From assembly GCF_020523795.1 (NCBI RefSeq), contig NZ_JAJALI010000002.1, positions 307,690 to 371,689 of the forward strand: a stretch of 64,000 nt of DNA, in the 5' to 3' direction. Position 1 is the first letter of the stretch; each line of letters starts with the position of its first letter. Of the stretch, positions 19,333 to 28,407 are shown one piece after another. The translations under genes and the position numbers were made by a program. Source of the stretch: Ancylobacter sp. Lp-2. Lineage in GTDB: Bacteria; Pseudomonadota; Alphaproteobacteria; Rhizobiales; Xanthobacteraceae. The notes under the pieces are model-generated. The model had not been told where the DNA came from. It ran no database searches and saw only the letters and a list, made by a program, of their open reading frames with translations.

Positions 19333-19962
19333 ATGCGTATGCGGATGACCGTATTGGCCGCCATCGGCCTGCTGGTGGCGGGCATCGCCACCGCCGAGGC
19401 GCGGCCGGCAACCGTCGTCAACGCTCTCAATGTGCGCAGCGGCCCCGGTACCGGCTATCCGGTGGTCGCCACCCTGCCGGCCGGCGCGCAGGTAAATGTC
19501 GGCGGCTGCACCGGCAACAACTGGTGCCAGATCGGCGGTGGCTATGTCAGCGCCAGCTATCTTGCCTTCGGCGGTGCGCGCGTCGCCGTCAGCCCCGGCT
19601 ATTATGACGGCTATTACGGAGATCCCGCGCTGGGCGTTGGCGCTTTCGCACTCGGCGTCGGCGTCGGCTCGGCCTGGGGTGGACCGGGTTACTGGGGCGG
19701 TCCCGGCTATTGGGGCGGCCCGCGCTACCGCTACTGGGGCCCCGGCCGCTATTACGGGCCGCGTGCCGGCTACTGGCGCGGCGGCCCCGGCTGGCGTGGA
19801 GGCCCGGCCTATTACCGGGGCGGCGCCGGTTGGCGCGGCGGTCCCGCTTATTATCGCGGTGGCTCCGCCTATTATCGCGGTGCTCCCGGCTGGCGCGGCG
19901 GCTATGCCGGACCCCGGCCGGTGATGTACCGGCCGCAGATCGGCGGCATGCGCCGTCCGTGA
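19333..19962 (+). CDS. Exported SH3b protein with Gly/Tyr/Trp-rich C-terminal repeats
   Basis: This 209-residue protein has a signal peptide ending near AEARP (about residue 23), one SH3b domain (about 27-78, NVRSGPGTGYPV and NNWCQIGGGYV), then about 120 residues of low-complexity repeats built from YWGGPG, YYRGG and GWRGGP. The tail matches the pattern of sticky extracellular or envelope proteins; the function is unknown. AGGGAGG precedes the ATG. It is a paralog of the neighbouring three-SH3b protein in its domain and Cys pattern, which suggests local duplication. Confidence 0.82.
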   Translation: MRMRMTVLAAIGLLVAGIATAEARPATVVNALNVRSGPGTGYPVVATLPAGAQVNVGGCTGNNWCQIGGGYVSASYLAFGGARVAVSPGYYDGYYGDPALGVGAFALGVGVGSAWGGPGYWGGPGYWGGPRYRYWGPGRYYGPRAGYWRGGPGWRGGPAYYRGGAGWRGGPAYYRGGSAYYRGAPGWRGGYAGPRPVMYRPQIGGMRRP

Positions 19963-19964
19963 GA

Positions 19965-20003
19965 AAAGAAAAAGAGCCGGCCCGAATATCGAGCCAGCCC
20001 AAT
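19965..20003 (-). terminator. Rho-independent terminator of purB
   Basis: On the minus strand an 11-bp stem with G-T pairs (GGGCTGGCTCG with CGGGCCGGCTC) is followed by TTTTTCTTTT. The A-rich opposite side lets it also sit at the end of the convergent SH3b gene. Confidence 0.75.
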
Positions 20004-20038
20004 CTCTTGGCGGAAGATGCTGAGATAGCTTCTCAGCG

Positions 20039-21346
20039 TCAGGCGCGGCCGAACACCCGCTTGAAGATGGTGTCGACATGCTTGAGGTGGTAGCCGAGGT
20101 CGAACTTCTCGGCGATCTCCTCCTCCGACAGGTACTTGCGCACTTCGGCATCGTTGGTCAGCAGGGTCTGGAACTCGCCCTCGCCGCGCCACACCGGCAT
20201 GGCGTTACGCTGCACCAGCCGATAGGCGTCCTCGCGCGAGGCGCCCTTCTGGGTGAGCGCCAGCAGCACGCGCTGCGAATGAACGAGGCCGCCGAGGCGA
20301 TCGAGGTTCTTCTGCATGTTCTGCGGATAGACCAGCAGCTTCTCGACCACACCGGCGAGCCGGTTCAGCGCGAAGTCGAGCGTCACCGTGGCGTCCGGGC
20401 CGATGCCGCGCTCCACCGAGGAGTGCGAAATGTCGCGCTCGTGCCAGAGCGCGACGTTCTCCAGCGCCGGCGTGACCATGCCGCGCACCAGACGTGCGAG
20501 GCCGGTGACGTTCTCGGTGAGCACCGGGTTGCGCTTGTGCGGCATCGCCGACGAGCCCTTCTGGCCCTCGGAGAAGAACTCCTCGGCTTCCAGCACCTCG
20601 GTGCGCTGCAGGTGGCGAATCTCGATGGCGACGCGCTCCATCGAGGAGGCGACGACGCCGAGCGCGGCGAAATAGGCGGCATGGCGGTCGCGGGGGATCA
20701 CCTGCGTCGACACCGGCTCGACCTTCAGGCCGAGCTTGGCGGCGACATATTCCTCAACCCGCGGGTCGATCTGCGCGAAGGTGCCGACCGCGCCGGAAAT
20801 GGCGCAGGTCGCGACTTCCTCGCGCGCGGCCACGAGGCGGGCGCGGTTGCGCTGGAACTCGGCATGCGCCTGGGCGAGCTTGAGGCCGAAGGTGGTCGGC
20901 TCGGCATGGATGCCGTGCGAGCGGCCGATGGTCGGGGTGAGCTTGTGCTCGAAGGCGCGGGCCTCCAGCGCCGCCAGCAGACGGTCGACGTCCTTGATCA
21001 GGATGTCGGCGGCGCGCACCAGCTGCACGTTGAGGCAGGTATCGAGCACGTCGGACGAGGTCATGCCCTGATGGACGAAGCGCGCCTCCGGCCCGACGAT
21101 CTCGGCGAGATGCGTGAGGAAGGCGATCACGTCATGCTTGGTGACGGCCTCGATCTCGTCGATGCGGGCGACGTCGAAGGTAGCGTCCTTCGCCTTCTCC
21201 CAGATCTTCGCCGCGGCCTCCTTCGGCACCACGCCGAGCTCGGCCAGCGCGTCGGTGGCGTGGGCCTCGATCTCGAACCAGATGCGGAAGCGCGTCTGCG
21301 GCTCCCAGATGTCGGCCATTTCGGGACGGGTATAGCGCGGGATCAC
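20039..21346 (-). CDS. purB: Adenylosuccinate lyase
   Basis: This 435-residue homotetrameric lyase acts twice in purine synthesis (SAICAR to AICAR, adenylosuccinate to AMP). The superfamily signature GSSAMPHKRNP is present near residue 265, and the N terminus IPRYTRPEMADIWEP is typical. The GTG at 21346 reproduces the conserved start; an ATG six codons upstream is less likely. It lies downstream of rpe and a small ORF on the same strand. It is separate from the purCSQL block, but both serve the same pathway. Confidence 0.96.
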   Translation of the reverse strand: MIPRYTRPEMADIWEPQTRFRIWFEIEAHATDALAELGVVPKEAAAKIWEKAKDATFDVARIDEIEAVTKHDVIAFLTHLAEIVGPEARFVHQGMTSSDVLDTCLNVQLVRAADILIKDVDRLLAALEARAFEHKLTPTIGRSHGIHAEPTTFGLKLAQAHAEFQRNRARLVAAREEVATCAISGAVGTFAQIDPRVEEYVAAKLGLKVEPVSTQVIPRDRHAAYFAALGVVASSMERVAIEIRHLQRTEVLEAEEFFSEGQKGSSAMPHKRNPVLTENVTGLARLVRGMVTPALENVALWHERDISHSSVERGIGPDATVTLDFALNRLAGVVEKLLVYPQNMQKNLDRLGGLVHSQRVLLALTQKGASREDAYRLVQRNAMPVWRGEGEFQTLLTNDAEVRKYLSEEEIAEKFDLGYHLKHVDTIFKRVFGRA

Positions 21347-21446
21347 GGGCGGCTCTTTCGGCAATCTATGGATTGCCGCGCATTAGCAGATCGGCGGGTG
21401 CGCGACAAATGCCATCCCGCTTGCCATGCGGACCCGCTACCTCCGC

Positions 21447-21671
21447 TCAGCCCGTAAAAGGGAAGCCCTGGCGCTCAAACCTCACGCCATCGGTCTCCTG
21501 ATAGCAGACGCAATGGAACTGGCGGGCGATGTCCTCCACCAGCAGGGCGCGGCTCACGCGGGTGCCGGTGATATTGCGGTCGAGCCACCGGTCCGGCACG
21601 GTCAGCACCATGCCCATCTCGAGACGGCAGAGGATTTTGCGGAGTTCGTCTCCGTTCACGACGGTGTCCAT
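21447..21671 (-). CDS. Small conserved-looking hypothetical protein, 74 residues
   Basis: This compact soluble protein (MDTVVNGDELRKILCRLEMG…) has two Cys in a Cys-Val-Cys-type element (FHCVCYQE). No domain was recognised. GAGG lies 6 nt before the ATG, and the gene begins 18 nt after the rpe stop, so an rpe-orf-purB transcript is likely. Confidence 0.6.
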   Translation of the reverse strand: MDTVVNGDELRKILCRLEMGMVLTVPDRWLDRNITGTRVSRALLVEDIARQFHCVCYQETDGVRFERQGFPFTG

Positions 21672-21689
21672 TTCCAACCTCGTCCCGAT

Positions 21690-22376
21690 CTAGACCAGCT
21701 CGCCGCGCTCGCGCGCCGCGGCGTTGCGGATGCCGGCGATGTTGCCGGCATAGGCCTCGGCGCCGCCCTTGAACGCCGCCGAGCCGGCCACCAGCACGGT
21801 GGCGCCAGCCGCCGCGCAGAGGGGAGCGGTCTCGGCCGTCACGCCGCCGTCGATCTCGATCTCGATCGGGCGGTCGCCGATCATCGCCTTCAGCTCGCGC
21901 ACCTTGTCCATCATCCCCGGCAGGAAGGCCTGGCCGCCGAAGCCGGGATTGACCGTCATCACCAGCACGAGGTCGACGAGGTCGAGCACATGCGCCGCCG
22001 CGCTCGCCGGGGTTGCCGGATTGAGCGCCACGCCGGCCTTCTTGCCGAGGGAGCGGATGTGCTGGAGCGAGCGATGCAGATGCGGGCCGGCCTCGGCATG
22101 CACCGAGATCAGGTCGGCGCCGGCCTTGGCGAAGGCCTCGAGATAGGGATCGGCCGGCGCGATCATCAGATGCACGTCGAAGAACTTGGCGGTCAGCGGG
22201 CGGATCGCCTTCACCACGTCCGGGCCGAAGGAGATGTTCGGCACGAAATGCCCGTCCATGATGTCGATATGCACCCAGTCGGCACCGGCGGCGTCGATGG
22301 CGCGCACCTCCTCGCCGAAGCGGGCGAAGTCGCTCGCCAGGATGGAGGGGGCGACGAGGATCGGATGGGCGGCCAT
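21690..22376 (-). CDS. rpe: Ribulose-phosphate 3-epimerase
   Basis: This 228-residue TIM-barrel enzyme interconverts ribulose-5-P and xylulose-5-P in the pentose phosphate and Calvin cycles. Metal-site motifs [27 protein letters not shown] and [10 protein letters not shown], plus IEIDGG near the end, are all present. GAGGAG precedes the ATG. No other Calvin genes are adjacent, so the housekeeping role is more likely. Confidence 0.96.
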   Translation of the reverse strand: MAAHPILVAPSILASDFARFGEEVRAIDAAGADWVHIDIMDGHFVPNISFGPDVVKAIRPLTAKFFDVHLMIAPADPYLEAFAKAGADLISVHAEAGPHLHRSLQHIRSLGKKAGVALNPATPASAAAHVLDLVDLVLVMTVNPGFGGQAFLPGMMDKVRELKAMIGDRPIEIEIDGGVTAETAPLCAAAGATVLVAGSAAFKGGAEAYAGNIAGIRNAAARERGELV

Positions 22377-22504
22377 GGCGGTCTCCTCAGCAGAACGCGG
22401 CAGGTCGCCTCGCTTGGCCAATCCCGCCGATGGCGGCGCCGTAGCATCCGCGTCCGGGCAATGCAATGACGCCGCCCCGAGGCGGCGAGGAAAAGACCGG
22501 CAAG

Positions 22505-22532
22505 GAAAAGGCCGGGACAAGCCCGGCCTTTC
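22505..22532 (-). terminator. Rho-independent terminator of the glycine-betaine operon
   Basis: On the minus strand AAAGGCCGGG-cttgt-CCCGGCCTTTTCC forms a strong stem ending in a T-tract, about 55 nt after the proX-like stop. Confidence 0.85.
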
Positions 22533-22584
22533 AGGTAGGAGGAGCGCGGGGAACGGGCGGTCGCCCGTCCTGATGCCGGGCGGA

Positions 22585-23451
22585 CTATTTCGACCAGGCC
22601 TCGACCTTGGCCTTGTTGGCGGCGACCCAGGCCTTGGCGGTGGCGGCCGGATCGGCGCCGGGCTTGTTGTTCTCCACCATCACCGCCTGCTCGTCGGCGA
22701 GCGAGAGGTTGAAATTATCGAGGATCTTGAAGGCCTCGGGGGCCTCCTCCTTCAGCTTGGTGGAGACGACGGTGTTCACCGTCTCCTCGCCGCCGAACAC
22801 GCCCTTGGGATCGGCGAGGTACTTCAGATCCCAGGTCGCGAACATCCAGTGCGGCGTCCAGGTGGTGATGACGATCGGCTCCTTCTTGGCATAGGCGTCC
22901 TTCAGCGCCGCGACCATGGTGGCGTCCGAACCTTCGACCAGCTTTACCGGCAGCGCGTAGTCCTTGATCGCCTTTTCCGACGCCTTCATCAGCCCGGCGC
23001 CGGGATCGATGCCGATCACCTTGCCGCCGAACTTGGCCGGGTCCTTCTTGATGTCCTCGATGGTGGCGATATCGACATAGGTCGGCACCGCCCAGCCGAT
23101 CTTGGCGCCGGTGACGTTCGGCCCGAGATCGGCCACCTTGTCCTTCAGCTTGGCGTAATAGGCGGCATGCGTCGCCGGCAGCCAGGCGGCGACCATCGCG
23201 TCGGCCTCGCCGGTGGCGACCGCCTGCCACATGGCGGCGCCGGACAGCGGCACAATCTTGACCTTGTAGCCCTTCTCCTCCAGCGCCGCCTTGACGATGT
23301 TGGTCGCGACCACCGCGTCCGACCATTCGACATAGGCGATGGTGAGGTCCTTCTTCTCCGCCTGCGCGGGGCCGAAGGCGAGGCCGAGGGCGGTGGCGGC
23401 AAGGGCGGCCGTCATGGTCGCCGTCTTCGCTAGTCTACCGAGGATGGACAT
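22585..23451 (-). CDS. proX: Glycine betaine/proline ABC transporter substrate-binding protein
   Basis: This 288-residue periplasmic OpuAC/ProX-family binding protein has a signal peptide ending near GPAQAEKK (about residue 32). It captures quaternary amines for osmoprotection. Trp-rich positions such as [14 protein letters not shown] and TTWTPHWMF fit the aromatic cage that holds the trimethylammonium group. It is the last gene of a proV-proW-proX operon, 69 nt after proW. Confidence 0.9.
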   Translation of the reverse strand: MSILGRLAKTATMTAALAATALGLAFGPAQAEKKDLTIAYVEWSDAVVATNIVKAALEEKGYKVKIVPLSGAAMWQAVATGEADAMVAAWLPATHAAYYAKLKDKVADLGPNVTGAKIGWAVPTYVDIATIEDIKKDPAKFGGKVIGIDPGAGLMKASEKAIKDYALPVKLVEGSDATMVAALKDAYAKKEPIVITTWTPHWMFATWDLKYLADPKGVFGGEETVNTVVSTKLKEEAPEAFKILDNFNLSLADEQAVMVENNKPGADPAATAKAWVAANKAKVEAWSK

Positions 23452-23520
23452 AGGCGGTCTCCAGTCTGGAAGGGGGAAGGTTGCTGCCGGAAGTCGTTGC
23501 GCCGCTTCCGTTGGTCGTGG

Positions 23521-24369
23521 TCACGCCTTGTCGCGCCGCATGTGGCGGGCGACGTGCTGGGTGATGCGGTCGAGGATGACGGCCAGCACCACGATGGCGA
23601 TGCCGGCCTGGAAGCCCTGGCCGGCCTCCAGCCGCTGGATGGCCTTCCACACCTCGCCGCCGAGGCCGCCTGCGCCGATCATCGCCGCGATCACCACCAT
23701 GGAGAGGGCGAGCATGATGGTCTGGTTGATGCCGGCCATGATGGTGGGGATGGCGAGCGGCAGCTGCACCTTGAACAGCTTCTGCCAGCGGGAGGAGCCG
23801 AAGGCGTCCGCCGCCTCCACCAGTTCCGGCGGCGTCTGCATGATGCCGAGCGCGGTGAGCCGGATGGTTGGCGGCATGGCGAAGACGATGGTGGCGAAGC
23901 AGGCCGACACCGCGCCGAGGCCGAAGAACGGGATCGCCGGGATGAGATAGACGAAGCTCGGCATGGTCTGCATCATGTCGAGTGCCGGCGCGACGATGCG
24001 CCAGAACCGCTTGCTCACCGCCGCGCCGATGCCGATGGGTATGCCGATGGCGAGCGCGAACAGCGTCGACACCAGCACCAGCACCAGCGACTGCATGGTG
24101 GCGCGCCACAGATCGAGATTCCACAGGAAGGTGAAGCCGAGCACGCTGAACAGCGCGATGCGCGCCGTGGTCAGCCGCCACACGCCGAGCCCGAAGGCGA
24201 CGATCACCAGCCAGGGCGGCAGGTCGACGAGGAAGTCGGTGGTCGCCTCGATGCCGGTGCCGACCACAGCGCTGAGCGCGCGGGTGACGCCGGAGAAATG
24301 CGCAGTCGCCCAGTCCAGCGCGACGTCGCACCACTCGGCGAGCGGGATGCGGGGAATCTCGAAAGCCAT
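23521..24369 (-). CDS. proW: Glycine betaine/proline ABC transporter permease
   Basis: This 282-residue inner-membrane permease of the ProW/OpuAB type has about six to seven helices and an EAA loop (LVEAADAFGSSRWQKLFKVQ, then PTIMAGINQTIM). It is shorter at the N terminus than E. coli ProW. It begins 12 nt after the proV stop, with the binding-protein gene downstream. Confidence 0.92.
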   Translation of the reverse strand: MAFEIPRIPLAEWCDVALDWATAHFSGVTRALSAVVGTGIEATTDFLVDLPPWLVIVAFGLGVWRLTTARIALFSVLGFTFLWNLDLWRATMQSLVLVLVSTLFALAIGIPIGIGAAVSKRFWRIVAPALDMMQTMPSFVYLIPAIPFFGLGAVSACFATIVFAMPPTIRLTALGIMQTPPELVEAADAFGSSRWQKLFKVQLPLAIPTIMAGINQTIMLALSMVVIAAMIGAGGLGGEVWKAIQRLEAGQGFQAGIAIVVLAVILDRITQHVARHMRRDKA

Positions 24370-24381
24370 GGCCCGTCTCCC

Positions 24382-25581
24382 TCACTGAACCGGATGCGTG
24401 CGGCGACGGGCGAGCGTCGCCACCAGATCGGCATTGGCGATCACCCCGCGCAAGGATCGGTCGGCGTCGATGACGGCGATCTCGCCGCGCCCGCCGGCGA
24501 GCTTGGCCACCGTCTCGTTCAGCGTGGCCGAGGCCGGCACGCAGGCATCGGCATCGCTGAGCAGCAGGCGCAGCTGCGTCTCGCCGGCGCCCTTCAGCGC
24601 CTCGGCATCCACCGTGCCCTGGAAGCGGCCCTCATGGCACACCACGGTGACTACCGGCTCGCCGGTCTGGGTGAGGCTGGCGAGCGCTTCCGCCGCCGTC
24701 GCGTGCCACGGCTTGACGGCGGAGGGCGTGCGCATGGCGTCGCCGGCGGTGACGACGCCGAGCACGTCGATATGCTCGACGAAGCGTCGCACATAGTCGT
24801 CGGCCGGGTTAGCGAGGAAGTCGGCGGCGGAGCCCTGCTGCACCACGCGCCCGTCCTTCATCAGCACGATGCGGCCGCCGAGCGCGATGGCCTCGTCGAG
24901 GTCATGGCTGACGAAGACGATGGTCTTCTTCAGCCGCTTCTGCAGCGCCACCAACTCGGCCTGCATGTCGCGGCGGATCAGCGGATCGAGCGCGCTGAAC
25001 GCCTCGTCCATCAGGAGCACGTCGGGATCGAGCGCCAGCGCCCGGGCGAGGCCGGCGCGCTGCTGCATGCCGCCGGACAGTTGCGAAGGGTAGTGCTGGT
25101 CCCAGCCCTTCAGCCCCACCGTCTCGATGGCGGCCATGGCCCGCTCGCGGCGCTGGGCCGTCGGTACGCCCTGGATTTCCAGCCCGTATTCGACGTTCTT
25201 CACGATGGTCCGGTGCGGGAACAGCGCGAATTGCTGGAACACCATGCCGAAGCGGGTGCGGCGGAACTCCATCAGTTCGCGTTCGCCGAGTTTGGTGACG
25301 TCGACATCGTCGACGAGGACCGAGCCGGCGGTGGGCTCGATCAGCCGGTTGATGCAGCGCAGGCAGGTCGACTTGCCCGATCCCGACAGCCCCATCACCA
25401 CCAGGATCTCGCCCTCGGCGATGTCGAAGCTGACATCCTGCAGCCCGACCACGGCGCCGGTCGCCTTCAGGATCTCGGCGCGGCTCTGACCGGACTTCAG
25501 CAGCGACAGCGCCGCGTCTGGCCGGTCGGCGAAGATCTTGGTCAGTCCGTTGACCCTGATGCGAGGCCGGCTCTGCGTCAT
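24382..25581 (-). CDS. proV: Glycine betaine/proline ABC transporter ATP-binding protein with CBS region
   Basis: This 399-residue ATPase has the extended ProV N terminus (IRVNGLTKIFADRPD), Walker A GLSGSGKST near residue 70, signature LSGGMQQRAGLAR and Walker B VLLMDEAFSALD. The C-terminal region of about 120 residues has the CBS pattern that senses ionic strength in OpuA/ProV. It is the first gene of the operon; the upstream gap of about 160 nt to the next gene must carry the promoter. Confidence 0.93.
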   Translation of the reverse strand: MTQSRPRIRVNGLTKIFADRPDAALSLLKSGQSRAEILKATGAVVGLQDVSFDIAEGEILVVMGLSGSGKSTCLRCINRLIEPTAGSVLVDDVDVTKLGERELMEFRRTRFGMVFQQFALFPHRTIVKNVEYGLEIQGVPTAQRRERAMAAIETVGLKGWDQHYPSQLSGGMQQRAGLARALALDPDVLLMDEAFSALDPLIRRDMQAELVALQKRLKKTIVFVSHDLDEAIALGGRIVLMKDGRVVQQGSAADFLANPADDYVRRFVEHIDVLGVVTAGDAMRTPSAVKPWHATAAEALASLTQTGEPVVTVVCHEGRFQGTVDAEALKGAGETQLRLLLSDADACVPASATLNETVAKLAGGRGEIAVIDADRSLRGVIANADLVATLARRRTHPVQ

Positions 25582-25744
25582 GCGCCCCTCTTTTTTCTAA
25601 AGAGAGTGTCCGGCGCATCGCGGCCCCGTCGATTGGACGGATGCGACAGGTGCGGTAACGAAACACGACAAAACCGTGTCATCGGCACGGGCTTATTGCG
25701 CCGGCCGCAATAAGCCCGAGGACCGCCCCGGCGATGATACCTCC

Positions 25745-26761
25745 TCAGCGCCCCCAGCGGTCGCGCCAGGCGGGCAGCGCGCCGGGCTGCGGCAGGGCGG
25801 TCGCCTCGTAGACGCCGCGAGCGCAGGCACGCGCCAGCGCCTCCACGGCGGCAACGCCGAGCCAGGCGAGATCGCGCACCGGCTCAGCGAGCGGCTTCAG
25901 CCCGGTGGCGGCAGTGAACACCGTATCGCCGTCGAGCGGCGTGTGCACCGGCCAGATGGCGCGGGCGAGACCGTCCTGCGCCATCACCGCGAGGCGCTTG
26001 CACTGCGCCTTGGTGAGGAGGGCATCAGTGGCGACGATGGCGATGGTGGTGTTGGCGAGCGTCGCCGCCTCCGGCTCCTCGACTGCCGGCATGCCCTTCA
26101 TCGCCGGGGCGAGGCGCGGGGCGGGCAGGGGGCTCGGCAGGCCGAGGCCGCCGAACTCGCCGTCGCGCTCGAAAGGCGCGGCCCAGAAATGCGGCCCGTC
26201 GCCCACATTGACCGAGCCGACCGCGTTCACCGCCACGAGCGCGCCGACCATATGGCCGCTCGCCGCCCGCACCGAGGCCGAGCCGAGCCCGCCCTTGAGG
26301 ATCGCCGTGGTAGCCCCGGTGCCGGCGCCCACCGTGCCGAGCGGGAAATCGAGACCCGCATCGGCGGCGGCGCGGTAGCCGAGGTCGCGATAGGGCGCGA
26401 AGCGTCCCCATTTCTTGTCGCCGCCGTTCAACAGGTCGAACAGCACGCAGCCGGGCACGATGGGAATGCGGGCATCGCCGATGGCGAAGCCGATGCCCTG
26501 CTCGGCGAGGCAGGCCATCACCCCGGCGCTGGCGTCGATGCCGAAGGCGGAGCCGCCGCTGAGCGTCAGGCCGTGTATGGCGTCGACGGTGGTGTCGGCG
26601 GCGAGCAGGTCGGTCTCGCGGGTGCCTGGCCCGCCGCCGCGCACATCCACCGAAGCGGTGGTCGGCCGGTCGAACACCACAGCGGTGACGCCGGAGGCGA
26701 GGACGAGGTCGGTGGCATTGCCGACCTTGAGCCCGGCGACGTCGGTGATCAGATTGCGCAT
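25745..26761 (-). CDS. P1 family peptidase (DmpA-like Ntn hydrolase)
   Basis: This 338-residue protein of the DmpA/OAT N-terminal-nucleophile superfamily activates itself by cleavage into two chains and removes N-terminal residues from small peptides or amides. Typical motifs are ITDVAGLKVGNATD at the start, LSGGSAFGIDASAGV, and the processing region GGLGSAS followed by GALVAVNAVG. GAAGGG precedes the ATG. It is monocistronic, divergent from ccdA. The substrate cannot be told. Confidence 0.88.
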   Translation of the reverse strand: MRNLITDVAGLKVGNATDLVLASGVTAVVFDRPTTASVDVRGGGPGTRETDLLAADTTVDAIHGLTLSGGSAFGIDASAGVMACLAEQGIGFAIGDARIPIVPGCVLFDLLNGGDKKWGRFAPYRDLGYRAAADAGLDFPLGTVGAGTGATTAILKGGLGSASVRAASGHMVGALVAVNAVGSVNVGDGPHFWAAPFERDGEFGGLGLPSPLPAPRLAPAMKGMPAVEEPEAATLANTTIAIVATDALLTKAQCKRLAVMAQDGLARAIWPVHTPLDGDTVFTAATGLKPLAEPVRDLAWLGVAAVEALARACARGVYEATALPQPGALPAWRDRWGR

Positions 26762-26957
26762 CGACCCTTCTTCCCATTCCTGTTCCGCGTGGCCCGCGCG
26801 GCCATCACATCCCGGCGATGGCGGAAATCGCCGCATTGCATTCGCCGCCCCGGCCGTGCATTGGACGCAGGTCGGCACCTGAGGCGCGGCCGGCACGGGA
26901 GGCGGTCCGGGCCGTGGCCGGGGTCGCCAGTCAATTCGCTCACGGGTGCCAAGGTCA

Positions 26958-27689
26958 ATGGCCGACGTCACGCTTCCGGCCGCTTTCGTCGCCGGCATCG
27001 CCAGCTTCGCCTCTCCCTGCGTGCTGCCGCTGGTGCCGCCCTATCTGTGCTACCTCGCCGGCACCAGCCTTGAGGAGATCACCCACAAGGCGCCGACCGA
27101 CGCGGCGGCGCGGCGCACGCTGGCGGCCGCGTTGCTGTTCGTCGCCGGCTTCTCCACGGTGTTCGTGGCGCTCGGGGCCGGCGCCTCGGTCGTCGGCGGC
27201 TATCTGCGGCTGTATTCGCAGGAGCTCTCCATCGTCGCCGGCATCGCCATCCTGCTGATGGGGCTGAATTTCCTCGGCGTGCTCCGGCTCGGTTGGCTGA
27301 CGCAGACCAAGCGGGTGCATGTCGATGCCCCCACGACGCTCGCCGGCGCCTATGTGATGGGCCTCGCCTTCGCCTTCGGCTGGACGCCGTGCATCGGGCC
27401 GGTGCTGGCGGCGATCCTGGCGGTGGCCGCCTCCGAGCAGACGCTGACGCGCGGCGCCGGCCTGCTCGGCATCTATTCCGCCGGGCTCGGCGTGCCCTTC
27501 CTCCTGGTGGCGGCGATGGCGCGACCGGCGCTCGGCGTGCTCGGCCGGGCGCGGCGCTATCTGCCGATGGTGGAGAAGGGGATGGGCGCGCTGCTGGTGC
27601 TGACCGGCATCGGCTTCCTCTCCGGCTGGATGGCCAATATCAGCTACTGGATGTTGGAGACCTTCCCCGGCCTCGCCAGCTTCGGCTGA
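26958..27689 (+). CDS. ccdA: Cytochrome c biogenesis protein CcdA (thiol-disulfide transmembrane carrier)
   Basis: This 243-residue inner-membrane protein has six helices and passes reducing power to the periplasm for heme attachment and disulfide reduction. The two redox cysteines lie in FASPCVLPLVPP in the first helix and GWTPCIGPVLAA in the fourth, as in the DsbD membrane domain. The ATG at 26958 follows AAGG; a GTG at 26946 is possible. No thioredoxin-like partner is adjacent. Confidence 0.92.
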   Translation: MADVTLPAAFVAGIASFASPCVLPLVPPYLCYLAGTSLEEITHKAPTDAAARRTLAAALLFVAGFSTVFVALGAGASVVGGYLRLYSQELSIVAGIAILLMGLNFLGVLRLGWLTQTKRVHVDAPTTLAGAYVMGLAFAFGWTPCIGPVLAAILAVAASEQTLTRGAGLLGIYSAGLGVPFLLVAAMARPALGVLGRARRYLPMVEKGMGALLVLTGIGFLSGWMANISYWMLETFPGLASFG

Positions 27690-27699
27690 GCCTCTCGCG

Positions 27700-28203
27700 C
27701 TAGCGCGTCAGTCGCTTGCGCATGCGCAGGCAGGCCATGCGGCGTCCGCCGCGCAGCAGATGCTCGCCCTTGCGCTCCACCGTATAGCCGTGGCGCACAT
27801 AGAACGCCTCGGCATTGAGCGAGGCGTCGAGGACGAATTCGGTGAGGCCATATTTGCGCGCCCGCAACTCGAGTGCCTGCAGGAGAGCGCCGCCGATGCC
27901 GAGCCGGCCATGCTCGGGCGCGACATAGACCGCCCGCAATTCGCGCCCACCCGGCACGAAGGAGCCGAAGGCGATGATCGTGCCGTTGCGCGCGCGGGCG
28001 ACGACCGCCTCCTCCTCGCCGGTATCGAGACGGTGGGCGAGGGCGTCGATATGGTCGGGCCGCAGCGGCAGCGGTGCCCAGGCTTCGATGATGTCGGGCT
28101 CGTAGAAGGCGGCGGCGCTGGCGCGAATGGCCGCGCGATGCACCACCAGCATCGCTTCCGCGTCTTCCGGACGTGCTTTCTCCAGGCGCGGTTTTGATTC
28201 CAT
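27700..28203 (-). CDS. GNAT family N-acetyltransferase
   Basis: This 167-residue acetyltransferase has motif A (VYVAPEHGRLGIGGALL) with the acetyl-CoA pyrophosphate loop, and motif B near NAEAFYVRHGY. The acceptor is unknown. An in-frame GTG at 28221 would add six residues. It is convergent with ccdA, with 10 nt between stops. Confidence 0.88.
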   Translation of the reverse strand: MESKPRLEKARPEDAEAMLVVHRAAIRASAAAFYEPDIIEAWAPLPLRPDHIDALAHRLDTGEEEAVVARARNGTIIAFGSFVPGGRELRAVYVAPEHGRLGIGGALLQALELRARKYGLTEFVLDASLNAEAFYVRHGYTVERKGEHLLRGGRRMACLRMRKRLTR

Positions 28204-28299
28204 CGGCACGTCGACCCTCACGCTGGAACGATTTTATCCCGGCCTCGCCGGCTGGCAATGTCCCGAAGCGGAAGGGGCGATACTTGGGGGCGAACCAAA

Positions 28300-28330
28300 G
28301 AAAAACCCGCCGGCTCGCACCGGCGGGTTC
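28300..28330 (-). terminator. Rho-independent terminator of the liv operon
   Basis: On the minus strand CCCGCCGG-tgcgag-CCGGCGGG is followed by TTTTTC. It sits about 80 nt after the livK stop. Confidence 0.9.
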
Positions 28331-28407
28331 GTTCTTTAGGCAGTAGGCTTTGCGGCAGGAGGCGACGCCGGAACGGCGCCGCGCCTCACAGCCACATCGC
28401 GGCTCGA

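Noticed and set aside
23497..25713. Plus-strand open frame of 738 codons opposite proW and proV
   Set aside because: It is an antisense shadow of two clear transporter genes.
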